A stretch of DNA of 64,000 bases from Aphanothece sp. CMT-3BRIN-NPC111 (GTDB taxonomy: Bacteria; Cyanobacteriota; Cyanobacteriia; Cyanobacteriales; JAHHGU01), in assembly GCA_019359765.1 (NCBI GenBank), contig JAHHGU010000010.1:1-64000 (forward strand), in the 5' to 3' direction. Positions 16,002-25,467 of the stretch are shown piece after piece. How positions within the stretch are numbered: position 1 is the first letter of the stretch; every line of letters starts with the position of its first letter. Below the pieces are notes generated by a model. It did no database searches. It saw nothing but the letters and a program-made list of their open reading frames with translations, and had not been told where the DNA came from. A program made the translations under genes and the position numbers.

Positions 16002-16594
16002 ATGAATTTTCAACAAAAGAAACGAAAATCAAAATATAACCCAGACCTTCACCATCGTCAGTCTATCCGTTTACGGGGTTACGATTACACCCAACAAGGC
16101 GCATATTTTGTGACGATTTGCACTTATGAACGCGTATGCCTGTTTGGGGATGTGATGAATGGCGTATTGCAGTTTAGCCGATTTGGAGAAATCGCTATCC
16201 GATGTTGGCAAGCTATACCGGAACATTTTCAGGATGTCCATTTAGACGAATTTATCGTCATGCCCAATCATGTTCACGGAATATTGGTACTTACAGATAA
16301 CAGTAAAGATACGGCATTATCCCTAGGGGCACGGCCAAAGCTCGTGCCCCTACAATCGAACAATTCGGCAAACCAATACCCGGTTCTGTGCCAACCATCA
16401 TCCGTTCCTTTAAATCTGCCGTAACTAAAAGCGTCAACCAGCAACGTTATGCACTCAATACACCAGTCTGGCAACGGAATTACTACGAACAGATCATCCG
16501 TAACGAAATAGCCCTGCAAGCAATTCGCCAGTACATTGTTACTAACCCCCAGAAATGGGAATCAGACGAGTTGTATGCTGAACCCTGGTTTTAG
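16002..16594 (+). pseudogene. REP-associated tyrosine transposase (Y1/RAYT), frameshifted
   Basis: Single-strand DNA transposase-like protein of the IS200/IS605-related Y1 family. The first frame (ATG 16002, open to 16424) gives RQSIRLRGYDYTQQGAYFVT, a CTYERVCLFGDV block and the HUH motif in IVMPNHVHGILVL. The catalytic Tyr region (WQRNYYEQIIRNE) and the tail IRQYIVTNPQKWESDELY are in another frame, joined by FGKPIPGSVPTIIRSF. The shift occurs between about 16353 and 16362, immediately after a REP-like palindrome lying inside the gene. As sequenced no full-length enzyme is made. Confidence 0.88.
16324..16353. repeat. REP-like palindrome inside the transposase gene
   Basis: TAGGGGCACG, 10-base loop, CGTGCCCCTA. 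It is translated as LGARPKLVPLQ in the first frame. The reading frame breaks directly after it. Confidence 0.88.
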
Positions 16595-16669
16595 GGGCAG
16601 ATCATTGCCGTGTGCCTGCGGGATGGAGCGTGTTTGCCTTGGTGCCCCCCGTATTAGGCATATCATACG

Positions 16670-16698
16670 CTAGGGGCACGGCATTGCCGTGCCCCTAC
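16670..16698. repeat. REP-like palindrome, right flank of transposase
   Basis: Copy of the 15930 palindrome core (TAGGGGCACGGCA / TTGCCGTGCCCCTA), 76 bp after the transposase stop. A degenerate copy (GGGGCAGATCATTGCCGTG) lies between, near 16593-16612. Confidence 0.9.
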
Positions 16699-16740
16699 AT
16701 AAAACAATACGGTGACTAATGTGAGGTCAAACCGTAAACA

Positions 16741-16842
16741 ATGAAGAAACAATTATTAAGTGCCCTACTCACAGCTGTAGTACCCGTAATGGCGATCGCT
16801 CCTTCCATCTATGCACAGCAACAGGTAGCGATCGCATCCTAA
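16741..16842 (+). CDS. Short frame encoding a lone signal peptide
   Basis: 33 codons: MKKQLLSALLTAVVPVMA then IAPSIYAQQQ and a stop. The n-h-c pattern with a YAQ-type cleavage site is a convincing Sec signal, but almost nothing follows it. HIP1 octamers overlap it. Either the 5' remnant of an exported-protein gene truncated at 16842 or a tiny secreted peptide; no SD is clear. Confidence 0.4.
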   Translation: MKKQLLSALLTAVVPVMAIAPSIYAQQQVAIAS

Positions 16843-16929
16843 ATTGTAGATTACCTCTGCTTGGACATAATGCCTAAAACAAAATCTAACGCATCCCAAC
16901 CCTTTAACCTAATTGCCTCATAAACTTAA

Positions 16930-17240
16930 TGGGCCTAGTCAACGGTGACCAGACCCATCAGAAGAAGAAACTTTGATTGTTCAACTAGTTATGTTTCCCG
17001 AAATCAATAGTCTACAACTAGGGGTTTACAAGTTTCGCAGCTTGAGATTTTACACCTCTCGCATAGACGTATCATTCTAGATATTAGTTTGACGCACGCT
17101 CCGTAATTTCAGAGCCTTTTGCCACTTTCTACTTACTATGCTTGAGTTCGGGCTGCGATTGAGCTTCAGACCGGGGACATCACGTCTTGGCTCGTTGTTT
17201 ATCCGTTTTCTCTAACGGTTTGATGTCCACTATTAAATTA
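16930..17240. repeat. Structured non-coding element, copy 1
   Basis: No supportable gene. It begins with a hairpin (TGGGCCTAGTC / GACCAGACCCA, 16930-16957). It continues through GCAGCTT...GCATAG, GTTTG...CAGAG, TTGCCACTT and CTATGCTTG blocks. It ends in CAGACCGGGGACA, GTTTTCTCTAAC and TGATGTCCAC-TATTAAATTA. GGACATCA (17175-17182) pairs perfectly with TGATGTCC (17221-17228). Every block recurs in the same order in copy 2. Confidence 0.65.
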
Positions 17241-17314
17241 ACACAATGTTTTTTGGCAGGAGCAACTTAATTTACTAAATTTTACAATCAGCATTAAAGC
17301 CTTAAAAACGTTTA

Positions 17315-17613
17315 GAGCCTAGTCAAGATCGACTAGGCTCGTTAGAACGAAATACGTAGGTTAGTTAACAAGTAAATCACAACTAAGGTGGACAATTATT
17401 GCAGCTTCACCTTCAAATTCCCAGCATAGTAGCCTTATTTTTAGACCCTGGTTTGGCTTTGCCCTCAGAGGGTGTATTGCCACTTCCAGCTATGCTTGGT
17501 TGGTTACTGCTGCCTTTGGGTCACAGACCGGGGACACCGCGTCCATGTCACCCATTTCTTTTTTTCATCATCCTCCTGTTTTCTATAACTTCCTGGTGTC
17601 CACTTTTAAATTA
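17315..17613. repeat. Structured non-coding element, copy 2
   Basis: It repeats the order of copy 1: a perfect hairpin GAGCCTAGTC / GACTAGGCTC (17315-17340), GCAGCTT...GCATAG, GTTTG...CAGAG, TTGCCACTT, CTATGCTTG, CAGACCGGGGACA, GTTTTCTATAAC and GGTGTCCACTTTTAAATTA. Here the closing stem is GGACACC (17532-17538) / GGTGTCC (17595-17601). The changes from copy 1 keep the pairing. The interval onward to alaS (17614-17821) shows nothing else recognisable. Confidence 0.65.
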
Positions 17614-17821
17614 GCATTGCCTCCAGCGGATGAGAAGCACATTTAATGAAACTTGAAAAGGCTTTACAAAAGTCAACAAATGCTTTATGAGCTGAAACAA
17701 TTCCCCATGTGGCAGCCTCTAGCGTGTAATAGCTGCAACAAGCCATAAAGAAATGTAAAAATAGATCGCAACCTCACCGACGAGCTACAAGCTTTTAATC
17801 CCCAACCCCGACTATACTCCC

Positions 17822-20464
17822 ATGCCTTCTTCCCTCCAGTACCTCAGCGGTAGCGAAATTCGGCAAAAGTTCCTCGACTTCTACGCCACGCGGGGACATC
17901 AAATCCTACCCAGCGCCTCATTGGTGCCGGAAGATCCGACTGTGCTACTGACGATCGCTGGGATGTTGCCATTTAAACCGATATTTCTCGGACAGCGATC
18001 GCCTGAATTCCCCCGCGCCACCACATCCCAAAAGTGCATCCGCACCAACGACATTGAAAACGTGGGACGCACCGCACGGCATCACACCTTCTTTGAGATG
18101 CTGGGTAACTTCAGCTTTGGCGATTATTTTAAAGAACAAGCGATCGCCTGGGGTTGGGAACTCTCAACAGAAGTCTTTGGCTTATCCCCAGAAAACTTGG
18201 TTGTCAGCGTCTTTAAGGAAGATGACGAAGCCTTTGCCATCTGGCGCGATAAAATTGGCGTTCCTGCCACTCGCATCAAGCGCTTGGGAGAGGATGACAA
18301 CTTTTGGGTGTCTGGCCCCACTGGCCCTTGTGGCCCTTGCTCAGAAATATATTATGACTTTCACCCGGAACGCGGCGACGATAATATCGATTTAGAAGAT
18401 GACACCCGGTTCATTGAGTTCTATAACTTGGTGTTCATGCAGTATAACCGGGACGCTGAAGGCAAGCTGACACCGCTGCAAAATAAGAATATTGACACGG
18501 GGATGGGTTTGGAACGCATGGCGCAAATCCTCCAACAAGTGCCGAATAACTACGAAACCGATTTAATTTTCCCGATTATCAAAACGGCGGCTGAAATTGC
18601 TGGTATTGACTACGCCCAGAGTGACGACAAAACTCAAGTCTCCCTCAAGGTAATTGGCGATCACATCCGGGCGGTAGTCCATATGATTGCTGATGAAATC
18701 CGGGCGTCTAATATTGGTCGCGGTTATATTGTGCGGCGATTAATTCGTCGGGTGGTACGTCACGGAAGGTTAATTGGGATTACTGGTGAATTTACGCCTC
18801 AAGTAGCGGAAACTGCGATCGCCCTTTCCGAATCTGCTTATCCCAATGTGCGACAACGAGAAGCAGCCATTAAAGCGGAACTGCAACGAGAAGAAGCCCG
18901 TTTCCTGAAGACATTGGAACGTGGCGAGAAAATGTTGGATGAAATTTTACAGCAGGTGAAGCAGCAAGGGAAGAGCCAGATTAGCGGTGAGAGTGCGTTT
19001 ACCCTCTATGACACCTACGGCTTCCCATTAGAACTAACGCAAGAAATTGCCGAAGAACACAACCTCACTGTCGATGAGGCAGAATTTAAGGCGGAAATGC
19101 AGAAGCAGATAGTACGTGCTAAGGATGCACACGAAACAATAGATCTAACGGTGCAAGGTTCCTTAGATAAGTTAGCTGAACATATCCATGCAACCGAGTT
19201 CTTAGGCTATAACCAACCTGCGGCTAACGCTACAGTCGAAGTGCTACTAGTGAGTGGTAAATCGGTAGAGGAAGCAGACGCTGGAACAGACGTGCAAATT
19301 GTCCTCGACAAGACGCCATTCTATGCCGAGTCTGGGGGACAAATCGGCGATCGCGGTTACATCTCTGGTGATGCCGTTTTAGTGCGGGTTGAAGATGTTA
19401 AAAAAGAATCCGATTTCTTTGTCCACTTCGGACGCATCGAACGCGGTACTTTACGAGTCGGCGATCCCGTTAGCGCCCAAATCGATCGCAGTTGTCGCCG
19501 TCGCGTCCAAGCTAATCACACAGCAACTCACTTGCTGCAAGCGGCGTTGAAGAAAATAGTTGATGACTCGATTTCTCAAGCGGGTTCTCTCGTCGCCTTC
19601 GATAGATTGCGCTTTGACTTTAATTGTCCCCGCGCTTTAACCTCGGAAGAGGTACAACAAGTTGAAGAACAAGTTAACACCTGGATAGCCGAAGCCCATG
19701 CTGGCAAAATTGAAGTGCTGCCATTAGCAGAAGCTAAGGCTAAAGGTGCGATCGCTATGTTTGGTGAAAAGTATGGCGATGAAGTGCGGGTGCTAGATTT
19801 CCCCGGTGTTTCCATGGAATTGTGCGGTGGAACTCATGTCACCAACACTGCGGAAATTGGAGTATTTAAAATTATCTCCGAGTCCGGTGTCGCTTCTGGA
19901 GTGCGGCGGATAGAAGCAGTTGCCGGACCCTCTGTACTGGATTATCTCAATGTGCGGGATAAAGTGGTCAGGGAATTGAGCGATCGCTTTAAAGCCAAAC
20001 CTGAAGAACTACCCGAACGCATTACCAACCTGCAAAACGAACTAAAGACAACTCACAAAGAACTCGAAACCATCAAAGCACAACTCGCGATCGCCCAATC
20101 CGATCAATTACTCGTACAAGCTGAAGCAGTCGGCGATTTCAAAATCATCGTCGCCCAAATGCAAGGCATCGATCCAGAATCTTTAAAGACAGCCGCAGAA
20201 AGGTTAGTGCAAAAACTGGGTAATGGCGCTGTGGTGCTGGGTTCTATTCCTGAACCAGAAAAAGTTAGTTTAATAGCAGCTTTTAGCCCAGATGTCAACA
20301 AAAAAGGGTTACAAGCTGGGAAATTTATTGGTGCGATCGCTAAAATCTGTGGCGGTGGCGGTGGTGGACGACCCAACCTAGCTCAAGCGGGTGGACGCGA
20401 TCCTAGTAAGCTGAAAGAAGCCCTGGAAACTGCTCGTACTCAACTGCACTCCGCCTTAAGCTAA
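17822..20464 (+). CDS. alaS: Alanyl-tRNA synthetase
   Basis: Charges tRNA-Ala and edits mischarged Ser/Gly. 880 residues, typical. The class II catalytic core occupies about 1-440: [20 protein letters not shown] is motif 2, [12 protein letters not shown] motif 3. The editing domain carries the zinc ligands HTATH near 565 and CGGTH near 667. The C-Ala domain has a coiled coil from about 725 and ends [18 protein letters not shown] at 17822; no neighbour in its pathway. Confidence 0.98.
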   Translation: MPSSLQYLSGSEIRQKFLDFYATRGHQILPSASLVPEDPTVLLTIAGMLPFKPIFLGQRSPEFPRATTSQKCIRTNDIENVGRTARHHTFFEMLGNFSFGDYFKEQAIAWGWELSTEVFGLSPENLVVSVFKEDDEAFAIWRDKIGVPATRIKRLGEDDNFWVSGPTGPCGPCSEIYYDFHPERGDDNIDLEDDTRFIEFYNLVFMQYNRDAEGKLTPLQNKNIDTGMGLERMAQILQQVPNNYETDLIFPIIKTAAEIAGIDYAQSDDKTQVSLKVIGDHIRAVVHMIADEIRASNIGRGYIVRRLIRRVVRHGRLIGITGEFTPQVAETAIALSESAYPNVRQREAAIKAELQREEARFLKTLERGEKMLDEILQQVKQQGKSQISGESAFTLYDTYGFPLELTQEIAEEHNLTVDEAEFKAEMQKQIVRAKDAHETIDLTVQGSLDKLAEHIHATEFLGYNQPAANATVEVLLVSGKSVEEADAGTDVQIVLDKTPFYAESGGQIGDRGYISGDAVLVRVEDVKKESDFFVHFGRIERGTLRVGDPVSAQIDRSCRRRVQANHTATHLLQAALKKIVDDSISQAGSLVAFDRLRFDFNCPRALTSEEVQQVEEQVNTWIAEAHAGKIEVLPLAEAKAKGAIAMFGEKYGDEVRVLDFPGVSMELCGGTHVTNTAEIGVFKIISESGVASGVRRIEAVAGPSVLDYLNVRDKVVRELSDRFKAKPEELPERITNLQNELKTTHKELETIKAQLAIAQSDQLLVQAEAVGDFKIIVAQMQGIDPESLKTAAERLVQKLGNGAVVLGSIPEPEKVSLIAAFSPDVNKKGLQAGKFIGAIAKICGGGGGGRPNLAQAGGRDPSKLKEALETARTQLHSALS

Positions 20465-20489
20465 TTTCTTCTAACAACTCAAAACTTTC

Positions 20490-20640
20490 TACGGGCGGGT
20501 TTACCTGAATTTAAGTTGTAGGGGCGGGTTTAGCTAATTATTTCTAGTTATAAACGAATAAATTATTTCCAAAACCCGCCCCTACTCAATTGTCAATAAA
20601 CCCGTCCCTACAACTCAAAACTCAAAACTCAAAACTATTC
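20490..20640. repeat. Inverted repeat plus AACTCAAAACTC heptads
   Basis: GTAGGGGCGGGTTT (20519 region) is inverted as AAACCCGCCCCTAC near 20571-20585, with further CGGGCGGGTTTA and AAACCCGTCCCTAC copies. Tandem AAAACTC heptads follow at about 20611-20637, just before the next gene. Confidence 0.7.
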
Positions 20641-20646
20641 CTTACT

Positions 20647-20907
20647 ATGGCTCGAATTAATCCTTACACAATCCAGATGCAAGTTACGCGTATGTTCCAG
20701 GACGGACAGTCCTTCTTCGCCACAATGAAGGTGCAAGATTGGCTGCGGGAACGCAACGAAGATCCAGCCGCTTACGAGATTATCTTCCATCAGAAACCAG
20801 CGCCGCCTGGGTCACAAGAGGTGATAGCGATAGAAATTGAGCTGCGCCGTCGTGATAGACAGCCTGTAGATTCATGGCTGCAACAAGAAGTAAATCGCCA
20901 CGCCTAA
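20647..20907 (+). CDS. Small conserved hypothetical protein
   Basis: 86 residues from ATG 20647 (MARINPYTIQMQVTRMFQDG). The frame is open upstream to 20590, but that part is translated heptad repeat, so I reject it as start. Mixed alpha/beta, charged, no signal peptide or helix spanning a membrane. The sequence looks like an intact conserved cyanobacterial small protein. Function unknown. Confidence 0.75.
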   Translation: MARINPYTIQMQVTRMFQDGQSFFATMKVQDWLRERNEDPAAYEIIFHQKPAPPGSQEVIAIEIELRRRDRQPVDSWLQQEVNRHA

Positions 20908-20988
20908 GTTCAAAATAGACTTTAATTGAGCGCCAGGATCAGGTAGCCTTCATGATAGTGCATTGTGAAGCTTTACAAAAACTAGATT

Positions 20989-21729
20989 ATGTCTGAGGCG
21001 CTCGAAAAATTTCTCGTACTAGGTATACCTGTTTACCTGTCGGATGACTATATTAGCTGGCTGGTATCGCGCCTACATCAGAGAATAGGAACTCATGTGG
21101 TGACGCTTAATTCTGAGATGGTGATAGAGACAGAAAGAAACCAGCTTCTGGCAAGTATCATCCACAAAGCAGACCTGGTGATTCCAGATGGATCTGGTAT
21201 TGTATTCTACTTATGGCTTCATAATAAACGCCAAAAGCGCTGTCCGGGGATTGAACTAGCAGAGTCACTTTTGCGGGAAGCGGGGAAATTTGAAGAGCCA
21301 TGCCCGGTTTTTTTCTATGGGGGTTCTCCAGGGGTGGCGAAGAAGGTAGCAGATATTTGGCAGTCCCAAGTGCCAGGTTTAGCGATCGCCGGGACGCAGC
21401 ATGGCTTTATCTCAAAAGATGAAGAAAAAGAATTGCTACAAACTCTCAAAGATCTCCAACCTCGCCTAATTTTAGTGGGCTTAGGCGTGCCTCGTCAGGA
21501 GTATTGGATTGACGAACACCGCCACCTCTGCCCCGATGCCACTTGGATTGGTATTGGCGGCAGCATGGATATCTGGGCAGGTATTAAATCGAGGGCACCA
21601 GCTTGGTTGCGGAACAATAACCTGGAATGGCTTTATCGACTGTATAAAGAACCTTGGCGCTGGCGGCGGATGCTAGCTTTACCACAGTTTGCCTTACGCG
21701 CCGTGATACATCGCTTGGCTGGAATTTGA
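20989..21729 (+). CDS. WecG/TagA/CpsF-family glycosyltransferase
   Basis: 246 residues. The family transfers N-acetylmannosamine-type sugars to lipid-linked acceptors for surface polysaccharides. Visible blocks: VVTLNSEMV near 37, ADLVIPDGSGIVFYL with the conserved Asp near 65-70, PGIELAESLL, FFYGGSPGVAKKVAD, LILVGLGVPRQEYWI and WIGIGGSMDIWAG. The C-terminal WLRNNNLEWLYRLYKEP is the membrane-associating tail. It is alone among unrelated genes, so the acceptor cannot be inferred. Confidence 0.92.
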   Translation: MSEALEKFLVLGIPVYLSDDYISWLVSRLHQRIGTHVVTLNSEMVIETERNQLLASIIHKADLVIPDGSGIVFYLWLHNKRQKRCPGIELAESLLREAGKFEEPCPVFFYGGSPGVAKKVADIWQSQVPGLAIAGTQHGFISKDEEKELLQTLKDLQPRLILVGLGVPRQEYWIDEHRHLCPDATWIGIGGSMDIWAGIKSRAPAWLRNNNLEWLYRLYKEPWRWRRMLALPQFALRAVIHRLAGI

Positions 21730-21764
21730 AGCTTTGATATTAAATGTGATTGATTAAACATAAT

Positions 21765-21793
21765 GTAGAGACGTTGACATTTCGCGTCTCTAC
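21765..21793. repeat. GTAGAGACG palindrome (copy A)
   Basis: GTAGAGACG, 11-base loop, CGTCTCTAC, between the convergent glycosyltransferase and ABC ATPase genes. Related copies at 30872-30900 and 62937-62964 also lie between convergent genes. Confidence 0.85.
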
Positions 21794-21846
21794 GACTAAT
21801 ACCAAATCCGGGTTTGATCCCCCTTTTTGAAAAAAACGCACAATTT

Positions 21847-21870
21847 AGACGTTCCGCCGGAAGGTCAAGA
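21847..21870. repeat. GACGTTCC palindrome (copy A)
   Basis: GACGTTCCGCCGGAAGGTCAAGAC, overlapping the 3' end of the ABC ATPase gene. A more perfect copy, TTGACGTTCCATCGGAACGTCAA, lies at 25336-25358. Confidence 0.65.
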
Positions 21871-23931
21871 CAAATCGCTTGTCGTGACAGTTGATCGCCC
21901 TGCTTGTTGCTCTTTAATTCGCTCTAGACTGCCAGTGGGAATAGAGGCAATGAGTTGGCGCGTGTAATCTTGTTTAGGTTCGCGATAGATGCCCTCAGCA
22001 GGACCAATTTCTTCGATTTGGCCTTGGTTCATTACCATGATGCGATCGCTCATAAATTTCACCACGCTCAGGTCGTGGGAAATGAAAATATAGGTCAGGC
22101 CAAATTCATCCTGTAACTCTTTCAAAAGATTCAACACCTGCGCTTGCACGGAAACATCCAACGCGGAAACCGATTCATCGCAAATGATGAACTTGGGATT
22201 GAGTGCCAGCGATCGCGCAATGCACACCCGTTGCCGCTGTCCCCCAGAAAATTCGTGGGGATAGCGGTTCATCCAGTCGGGATTTAAGCCCACCCGCTCT
22301 AACAAGTAGGCGACGCGATCGCGCCTAGCCTTGGGATTTTTGCTGACATCGTGAATCAACAGTGGCTCCATCACCGCCTGACCAATCTTCATGCGAGGGT
22401 CAAGGGAACTAAACGGGTTCTGGAAAACAATTTGCATCTCCCGCCGTAATTGCCGCAAGCGTTTGCCGCTGAGACTTGCCACATCTTGACCTTCAAATAG
22501 CACACTTCCGCTCATCGGTTCAATTAAGCGCAGCAATGTGCGACCCAGTGTAGTTTTGCCGCAGCCAGATTCTCCTACCAGTCCCAGCGTTTCACCTTTA
22601 TAAACATCGAAAGAAATATCATTTACAGCCCATACATAGCGTTTAGTTTGACCAAACATCCCCCGTGCGGGGAAGCCCACCCGGAGATTGCGGACTTCTA
22701 GAAGAGAGTTTTGAGTGTTAAGTTTTGAGTTTGGAGTTGAAGAGGAGTTTAAGCGATCGCTTTGGGAGGCGGCTGGTTGTTGAAGAGAGTTTTGAGTTTT
22801 GAGTTTTGAGTTTTGAGTTGAAGAGGAATTTAAGCTACCGCTTTGGGAGGCGGCTGGTTTTTCTCGAATCTCTAGCACTTCGCCAGCTGGCGTGGTTACC
22901 ACTTCCATGAAGTCAGAGACAGTAGGGAGGTATGACAGACTCAAATCGGGGCGAGGGCGACAAGCTAACAAACCCTTGGTATAGGGATGCTGAGGATTGG
23001 AGAAGATTTGCCACACCGAACCGTATTCGACAATTTTTCCCTGGTACATCACTGCTACTACGTCGGCGATTTCCGCAATCACGCCCAGATCGTGGGTGAT
23101 AAACAGCATCGACATCCCCCGGCGATCGCGCAATTCTCGCAGTAGGTCTAAAATTTTAGCCTGCACCGTAACATCAAGAGCCGTACTCGGTTCGTCGGCA
23201 ATTAACACAGCGGGGTCACAAGATATTGCCATAGCAATCATCACCCGCTGTAGCTGACCCCCAGAAAGTTCATGGGGATATCGATCCAGCATTGCCAATT
23301 TCTGGCTGTTTATATGCTTGTTGATTTCCCGCTCACTGAGATTAAGCGCCCCCTGATCAAATGGTGATGCGTCGAATCGTTCTTGTCTGGGAGGTTCTAT
23401 ATTTCCAGCTTCTATATAGCGATCGCCTAGCGTGTTCCGCAGGAACGTATCGCGCAATTCAGCATCGTTAGGGAGAAGCTTAACTTCCTGAAGACCAGCA
23501 ATTGCCTGACGCCGTGCCTCTGGCGGTGAAACATCTTTGTGCAGGCGAATTGCCTCCGTTAGCTGAAACCCAATTGTGTAAACCGGGTTAAGCGAACTCA
23601 TTGGTTCTTGGAAGATCATCGCAATCTGACTGCCCCGGTACTGCTGCATTTTCTCTTGACGCAGTTTCAGTAAATTCAAGGGTTGCAGCGTACTACCATC
23701 CGCATCGATGCCACTAAACCAAATTTCGCCCCCGGTAATTTTGCCAGGGCTAGGTATCAGGTTCATCACAGCCAAAGAGGTCACAGATTTGCCCGATCCG
23801 GACTCGCCCACAATTCCCAAGGTTTGCCCTCGCTTCAATTCAAAAGAAATGCCGTCAACGGCTTTGATTAGCCCGCGATCGGTTTGGAATTGAACCTGCA
23901 AGTTACGAACGTTTAGAACTGTGTCACTCAT
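21865..23931 (-). CDS. Fused oligopeptide ABC transporter ATPase (DppD-DppF type)
   Basis: 688 residues containing two nucleotide-binding domains normally made as separate proteins. Domain 1: Walker A GESGSGKS near 42, signature LSGGQLQ near 222, Walker [13 protein letters not shown] near 242, then an oligopeptide-binding C-terminal extension. Domain 2: Walker A GESGCGKT near 453, signature FSGGQRQ, Walker [13 protein letters not shown]. It would energise a peptide or nickel importer; permease and binding-protein genes are not nearby. Two oddities: residues about 155-215 of domain 1 are an insert partly encoded by a palindromic repeat, and the linker (about 358-410) is made of translated heptad repeats ([13 protein letters not shown], twice). 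Confidence 0.93.
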   Translation of the reverse strand: MSDTVLNVRNLQVQFQTDRGLIKAVDGISFELKRGQTLGIVGESGSGKSVTSLAVMNLIPSPGKITGGEIWFSGIDADGSTLQPLNLLKLRQEKMQQYRGSQIAMIFQEPMSSLNPVYTIGFQLTEAIRLHKDVSPPEARRQAIAGLQEVKLLPNDAELRDTFLRNTLGDRYIEAGNIEPPRQERFDASPFDQGALNLSEREINKHINSQKLAMLDRYPHELSGGQLQRVMIAMAISCDPAVLIADEPSTALDVTVQAKILDLLRELRDRRGMSMLFITHDLGVIAEIADVVAVMYQGKIVEYGSVWQIFSNPQHPYTKGLLACRPRPDLSLSYLPTVSDFMEVVTTPAGEVLEIREKPAASQSGSLNSSSTQNSKLKTQNSLQQPAASQSDRLNSSSTPNSKLNTQNSLLEVRNLRVGFPARGMFGQTKRYVWAVNDISFDVYKGETLGLVGESGCGKTTLGRTLLRLIEPMSGSVLFEGQDVASLSGKRLRQLRREMQIVFQNPFSSLDPRMKIGQAVMEPLLIHDVSKNPKARRDRVAYLLERVGLNPDWMNRYPHEFSGGQRQRVCIARSLALNPKFIICDESVSALDVSVQAQVLNLLKELQDEFGLTYIFISHDLSVVKFMSDRIMVMNQGQIEEIGPAEGIYREPKQDYTRQLIASIPTGSLERIKEQQAGRSTVTTSDLS
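22700..22850. repeat. Heptad repeats forming the ABC ATPase linker
   Basis: TTTTGAG heptads at about 22706-22735 and 22789-22820 are each followed by a TTTAAGC-rich block and CTTTGGGAGGCGGCTGG, so the whole linker is a ~90-bp unit present twice. The heptad is the one seen between genes at 20611, 28703 and 45855. Confidence 0.85.
23419..23454. repeat. 36-bp GCGATCGC-palindrome inside ABC ATPase
   Basis: It reads GCGATCGCCTAGCGTG, then a hairpin GTTCC-GCA-GGAAC, then GTATCGCG. It aligns base for base with 27682-27717 in another gene, where the hairpin stem is GTTGC / GCAAC. Confidence 0.8.
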
Positions 23932-23989
23932 GGCGCTAATGTTGCGAAGCTAAATGGATTGTAGCAACCCCTGTCATCTGAATGGGGTT

Positions 23990-24061
23990 TAGAACCTATC
24001 CGAAAAGTGGTTTGAAGATATTTTTAACCACAGATAAACACAGATGAACACAGATACCAGT
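23990..24061. mobile_element. MITE-like repeat, partial copy 1
   Basis: It starts AGAACCTATCCGAAAAGTGG and continues TTTGAAGATATTTTTAACCACAGATAAACACAGATGAACACAGATA, shared almost exactly with 57839-57930. A matching right terminus is not clear. The 23932-24192 gap holds nothing else recognised. Confidence 0.75.
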
Positions 24062-24192
24062 AGGTATTGGGTCACTGAAACGGATTTTAAGATATAGGCA
24101 TTTAATCAAAATGTTTTTCCACTACTCAGCTAGAGGCTGAAAAATGAGCCGATAGCGATACATTGCTACCCGAAACCAGCAACAAGCCAAAT

Positions 24193-25146
24193 TTAGCGGC
24201 TCAAATGAGAATTAGCGGGGCATTGAATTTCCAACGAGCCACTGTTGGGAGGTTTGGGCATTGTCGGTGGCAAGGTAGAGGGTTGATTGGTTGCACAAAT
24301 CCCGGCAACTGTGGTGGTTTTACCGCTAATTGTGCTTTCAAATATAGCGCCAGTGTAGCTAGGAAGCTCAGATGCCTTGGCTTGAGCGGTTATCATCACC
24401 CTATCGCCATTCTCACCCTGACGTACCATCTGATAGCGATAATACTCAGTCTCAGAGTTAGTAATAATGCCAAGCTCCTCCATATCCGCCGCAAACTTTC
24501 CTTTTTTGAGGTAATAACTTTGCTGCGCTTTGGTCAATATACTAATGTACTGCTCTGCTATGTTTTGCCCTGTCTTGCCTTTTTCATTCTCAACCTCAGT
24601 TACTTGAACGTTCTGAGGCACTATTGTGACTTGAGAAATCTTCTCAAACAGCGTCGCTCTGGCGGAAAAAGCAGTAGGTCTAGGTTTTCCAGGACTAATC
24701 CCCTCTAATTCCAGGCGCAGCTTCCCTTCAGGGGTAAACTCAAAAATGGTCGCGGCTGTTTGATTATCACTAACTATCATGTCTAGTTGCATGGGTTTAG
24801 CTGGCAGATTCACTTGGTATCCCATCTTGATGGCAATAGTAGACCCATCACGAGGCGGTAAGACAATAAATAATTTGTCTTCTGGTGTGAAAATCAACGT
24901 TACTAACTTACCCGACGATGGATCTTTTGCTTGCCACTGTCCTAGCAACTGTGCGGCGGAAGCATTGATTTGTGGTACTGGTTGAGCTTGAGAATCTGCT
25001 GTTGCGCTTGATGGTTGGGTACTGATTTGCATTCCCAATGTACCCAGCAGCCCTAAAAGTAGGCTGGAGGCGATTACTTTGCTGCTTACAGGAAGTTTTA
25101 TCAGCCGATGAAGCCGCTTTAAGACATAGCTGCTGGTATGACTCAT
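24193..25146 (-). CDS. Exported protein with type IV pilin-like (G/H) C-terminal region
   Basis: About 317 residues from ATG 25146; a TTG at 25182 is the only upstream start. An N-terminal hydrophobic segment (VIASSLLLGLLGTLGMQ) suggests export or membrane anchoring, and no prepilin peptidase site is obvious. Residues about 55-170 form a beta-rich domain (QLLGQWQAKDPSSGKLVTLI). From about 195 it resembles the cyanobacterial pilin-like G/H domain: AEQYISILTKAQQSYYLKKG, then ADMEELGI and a YRYQMV strand. Function is unknown; it may be a minor pilin-like envelope protein. Confidence 0.75.
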   Translation of the reverse strand: MSHTSSYVLKRLHRLIKLPVSSKVIASSLLLGLLGTLGMQISTQPSSATADSQAQPVPQINASAAQLLGQWQAKDPSSGKLVTLIFTPEDKLFIVLPPRDGSTIAIKMGYQVNLPAKPMQLDMIVSDNQTAATIFEFTPEGKLRLELEGISPGKPRPTAFSARATLFEKISQVTIVPQNVQVTEVENEKGKTGQNIAEQYISILTKAQQSYYLKKGKFAADMEELGIITNSETEYYRYQMVRQGENGDRVMITAQAKASELPSYTGAIFESTISGKTTTVAGICATNQPSTLPPTMPKPPNSGSLEIQCPANSHLSR

Positions 25147-25238
25147 GAAGTTAAAGCTGGAAAACTCCCTGGATCTTAACAAAATAACTCTTGCAGGCAG
25201 TCGATCAAATATTCTAAATTATCTGCGTTTATACATAC

Positions 25239-25361
25239 GAAGTCCGCAAAGGCGGACTTCATTTAAGCTGCGTAGGCAGACAAAAGTTTTTGTATAGCAA
25301 TCGTCAACACAGTTAGGACATATATGAATTTAGTCTTGACGTTCCATCGGAACGTCAAGAC
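25239..25361. repeat. Two palindromes upstream of the pilin-like gene
   Basis: GAAGTCCGC-AAAG-GCGGACTTC at 25239-25260 is a perfect 9-bp stem. TTGACGTTCCATCGGAACGTCAA lies at 25336-25358. The gap 25183-25467 separates two minus-strand genes, so these may end gdhA transcription. Confidence 0.8.
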
Positions 25362-25467
25362 CAAAGTTTGTTTGCCCTAAGCGATGTGTCCACTGCTATA
25401 GCTTCAGGATTTAGCCTGTAAGAAACTGTCATTTTACTGAAGAACCAGTTTAATTCCCCATACCTAC

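Noticed and set aside
16320..16424. Programmed frameshift producing an intact transposase
   Set aside because: No slippery heptamer is visible at the shift; the break coincides with the inserted palindrome, so mutation is simpler.
17399..17614. 71-codon frame upstream of alaS, hydrophobic and Pro-rich
   Set aside because: It overlaps the second copy of the duplicated element; the first copy has stops in the matching frame, so conservation is not at protein level. A decayed PEP-CTERM tail was considered but no PEP motif followed by helix and basic end is present.
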